DNA from: Helicobacter anseris | GTDB taxonomy: Bacteria; Campylobacterota; Campylobacteria; Campylobacterales; Helicobacteraceae | DNA length: 62,796 nt | Direction of reading: 5' to 3' | Assembly: GCA_004368235.1 (NCBI GenBank) | Contig: JXTW01000010.1 | Span: forward strand, 1 to 62,796 | Position numbers and translations under genes: made by a program | Shown here: positions 62,177 to 62,796 of the stretch, piece after piece | Position numbering within the stretch: the stretch's first letter is position 1 | How the letters are laid out: the number at the start of each line of letters is the position of its first letter | The notes under the pieces: generated by a model | Told to the model about the DNA's origin: nothing | Database searches by the model: none | What the model saw: only the letters and a program-made list of their open reading frames with translations

Positions 62177-62747
62177 TGACTGCAGTATGCTTTTAAAATA
62201 CAATCTTATTAATCAGATAGTAACTCCACGTCCTATAGCATGGATTAGCACGGTAAGTGAAGATGGAGTGATAAATATCGCTCCATATGATTTTTTTGCT
62301 CCATTAAGCAGTGATCCTATGGTTTTTGCGGTTAGTTTTTTTAGCAAAAGTGATGGTAGTCTTAAAGATACATTTACCAATATTGTCAAAACCAAGAGAG
62401 CTAGTATTTGCTTATGTGATCTTTCTGTGCTCAAGGCTATGCATAAAAGTGCACAAGAGTTGGATTCTAAACAAAGTGAAGCAGCTTATTTTGATATTGC
62501 TATGGAGGTTGTAATACAGGATTATCCACCAGTGCCAAAGGAAATTAAAGCAGCTTTTATGTGCGAGTACTACGATTTACTGCCAATCGGTCAGATCAAT
62601 AAAGTTTTGTTATTAGAAGCTAAGGAGTGTTTTATACAAGATTCTATTTATAAATCAAACCTAGATTTTAATTTCAAAGCTATAGCACGTGTAGGTAGCA
62701 ATTATCTCATAGGAACCAATTTTATCTCTCAAAATGAGCTTTCCTAA
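62160..62747 (+). CDS. Flavin reductase family (FMN-binding split barrel) protein
   Basis: A 195-residue protein with the split-barrel FMN-binding start: VTPRPIAWISTVSEDGVINI, then APYDFFAPLSSDPMVFAVSF, and later TKRASICL. Such proteins reduce or bind FMN using NAD(P)H; the physiological partner is unknown. It begins inside waaF with GGGG upstream of the ATG. The 49 bases after its stop hold no feature beyond an AAGGAA that may serve a gene beyond the window. Confidence 0.9.
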   Translation: MQIKLNDCSMLLKYNLINQIVTPRPIAWISTVSEDGVINIAPYDFFAPLSSDPMVFAVSFFSKSDGSLKDTFTNIVKTKRASICLCDLSVLKAMHKSAQELDSKQSEAAYFDIAMEVVIQDYPPVPKEIKAAFMCEYYDLLPIGQINKVLLLEAKECFIQDSIYKSNLDFNFKAIARVGSNYLIGTNFISQNELS

Positions 62748-62796
62748 CCCCCTCTCCTACCATCATTGCTCGCTACATAAATATAAGGAAATCCAA

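Overview
The window is a contiguous piece of chromosome from a Campylobacterota bacterium, most likely a Helicobacter. The DNA is AT-rich, genes are packed tightly with many ATGA-type overlaps, and several blocks follow H. pylori gene order as I remember it: gmhA-hldE-hldD-gmhB / coaX / dut-greA-lpxB / hypA; gyrA to flgR; NFACT-recN-nadK; csd4 beside the FliS co-chaperone gene; argS-tatA-gmk-polyE-nucT; and rodA / rluD-type / trmB-ftsE-ftsX-M23-flaG-fliD-fliS-fliT. A complete nrfHA nitrite reductase, absent from H. pylori, points to a non-pylori (perhaps enterohepatic) species. I see no prophage, insertion sequence, CRISPR array or rRNA. There is one tRNA. No stretch longer than about 220 bases lacks a gene.

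Layout. 1-7005 (+): metK, a 2[4Fe-4S] ferredoxin with a strong terminator, then a run of mqnP, two unknown genes, a bpt gene broken by one in-frame stop, psd, nadA and nadC. 7002-19152 (-): sixteen co-directional genes covering ADP-heptose synthesis, coaX, a BamB/YfgM-like pair, dut, greA, lpxB, hypA and a large beta-propeller/alpha-solenoid protein. 19253-30480 (+ except pgeF): ispG, a small outer-membrane protein, gyrA, flgR, nrfHA and dgkA. 30477-34542 (-): a small polar protein, an NFACT protein, recN and nadK. 34672-44538: a TSUP permease, csd4 divergent from a FliS co-chaperone gene with a good sigma-54 site, argS-tatA-gmk-polyE, nucT, a tRNA-Ile2 whose gene overlaps the end of rodA, and an RluA-family synthase. 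44495-53498 (+): an FN3 lipoprotein, trmB, ftsEX plus an EnvC-like factor, then flaG-fliD-fliS-fliT behind a good sigma-28 site, and an MnmC-like gene. 53499-61058 (-): rmuC, a TraF-like outer-membrane protein, usp, moeA, fliR, a tandem HD-domain protein and hisS. 61145-62747 (+): waaF and a flavin-reductase-family protein.

How the genes work together. Envelope building dominates: ADP-heptose supply with WaaF, LpxB, Psd, DgkA, Csd4, RodA and FtsEX-EnvC. Flagellar genes recur in separate places (flgR, the FliS co-chaperone, flaG-fliD-fliS-fliT, fliR), and two have promoter motifs matching the sigma-54 and sigma-28 classes. Redox functions are a ferredoxin, NrfHA, MoeA and HypA.

The observations I rate highest are the regular ~86-residue repeat in the propeller/solenoid protein (17050-19152), the tandem inactive-plus-active HD domains (58541-59734), the rodA stop codon lying inside a tRNA anticodon loop, and a perfect 17-bp inverted repeat that gives two convergent genes the same RTKM C-terminus.
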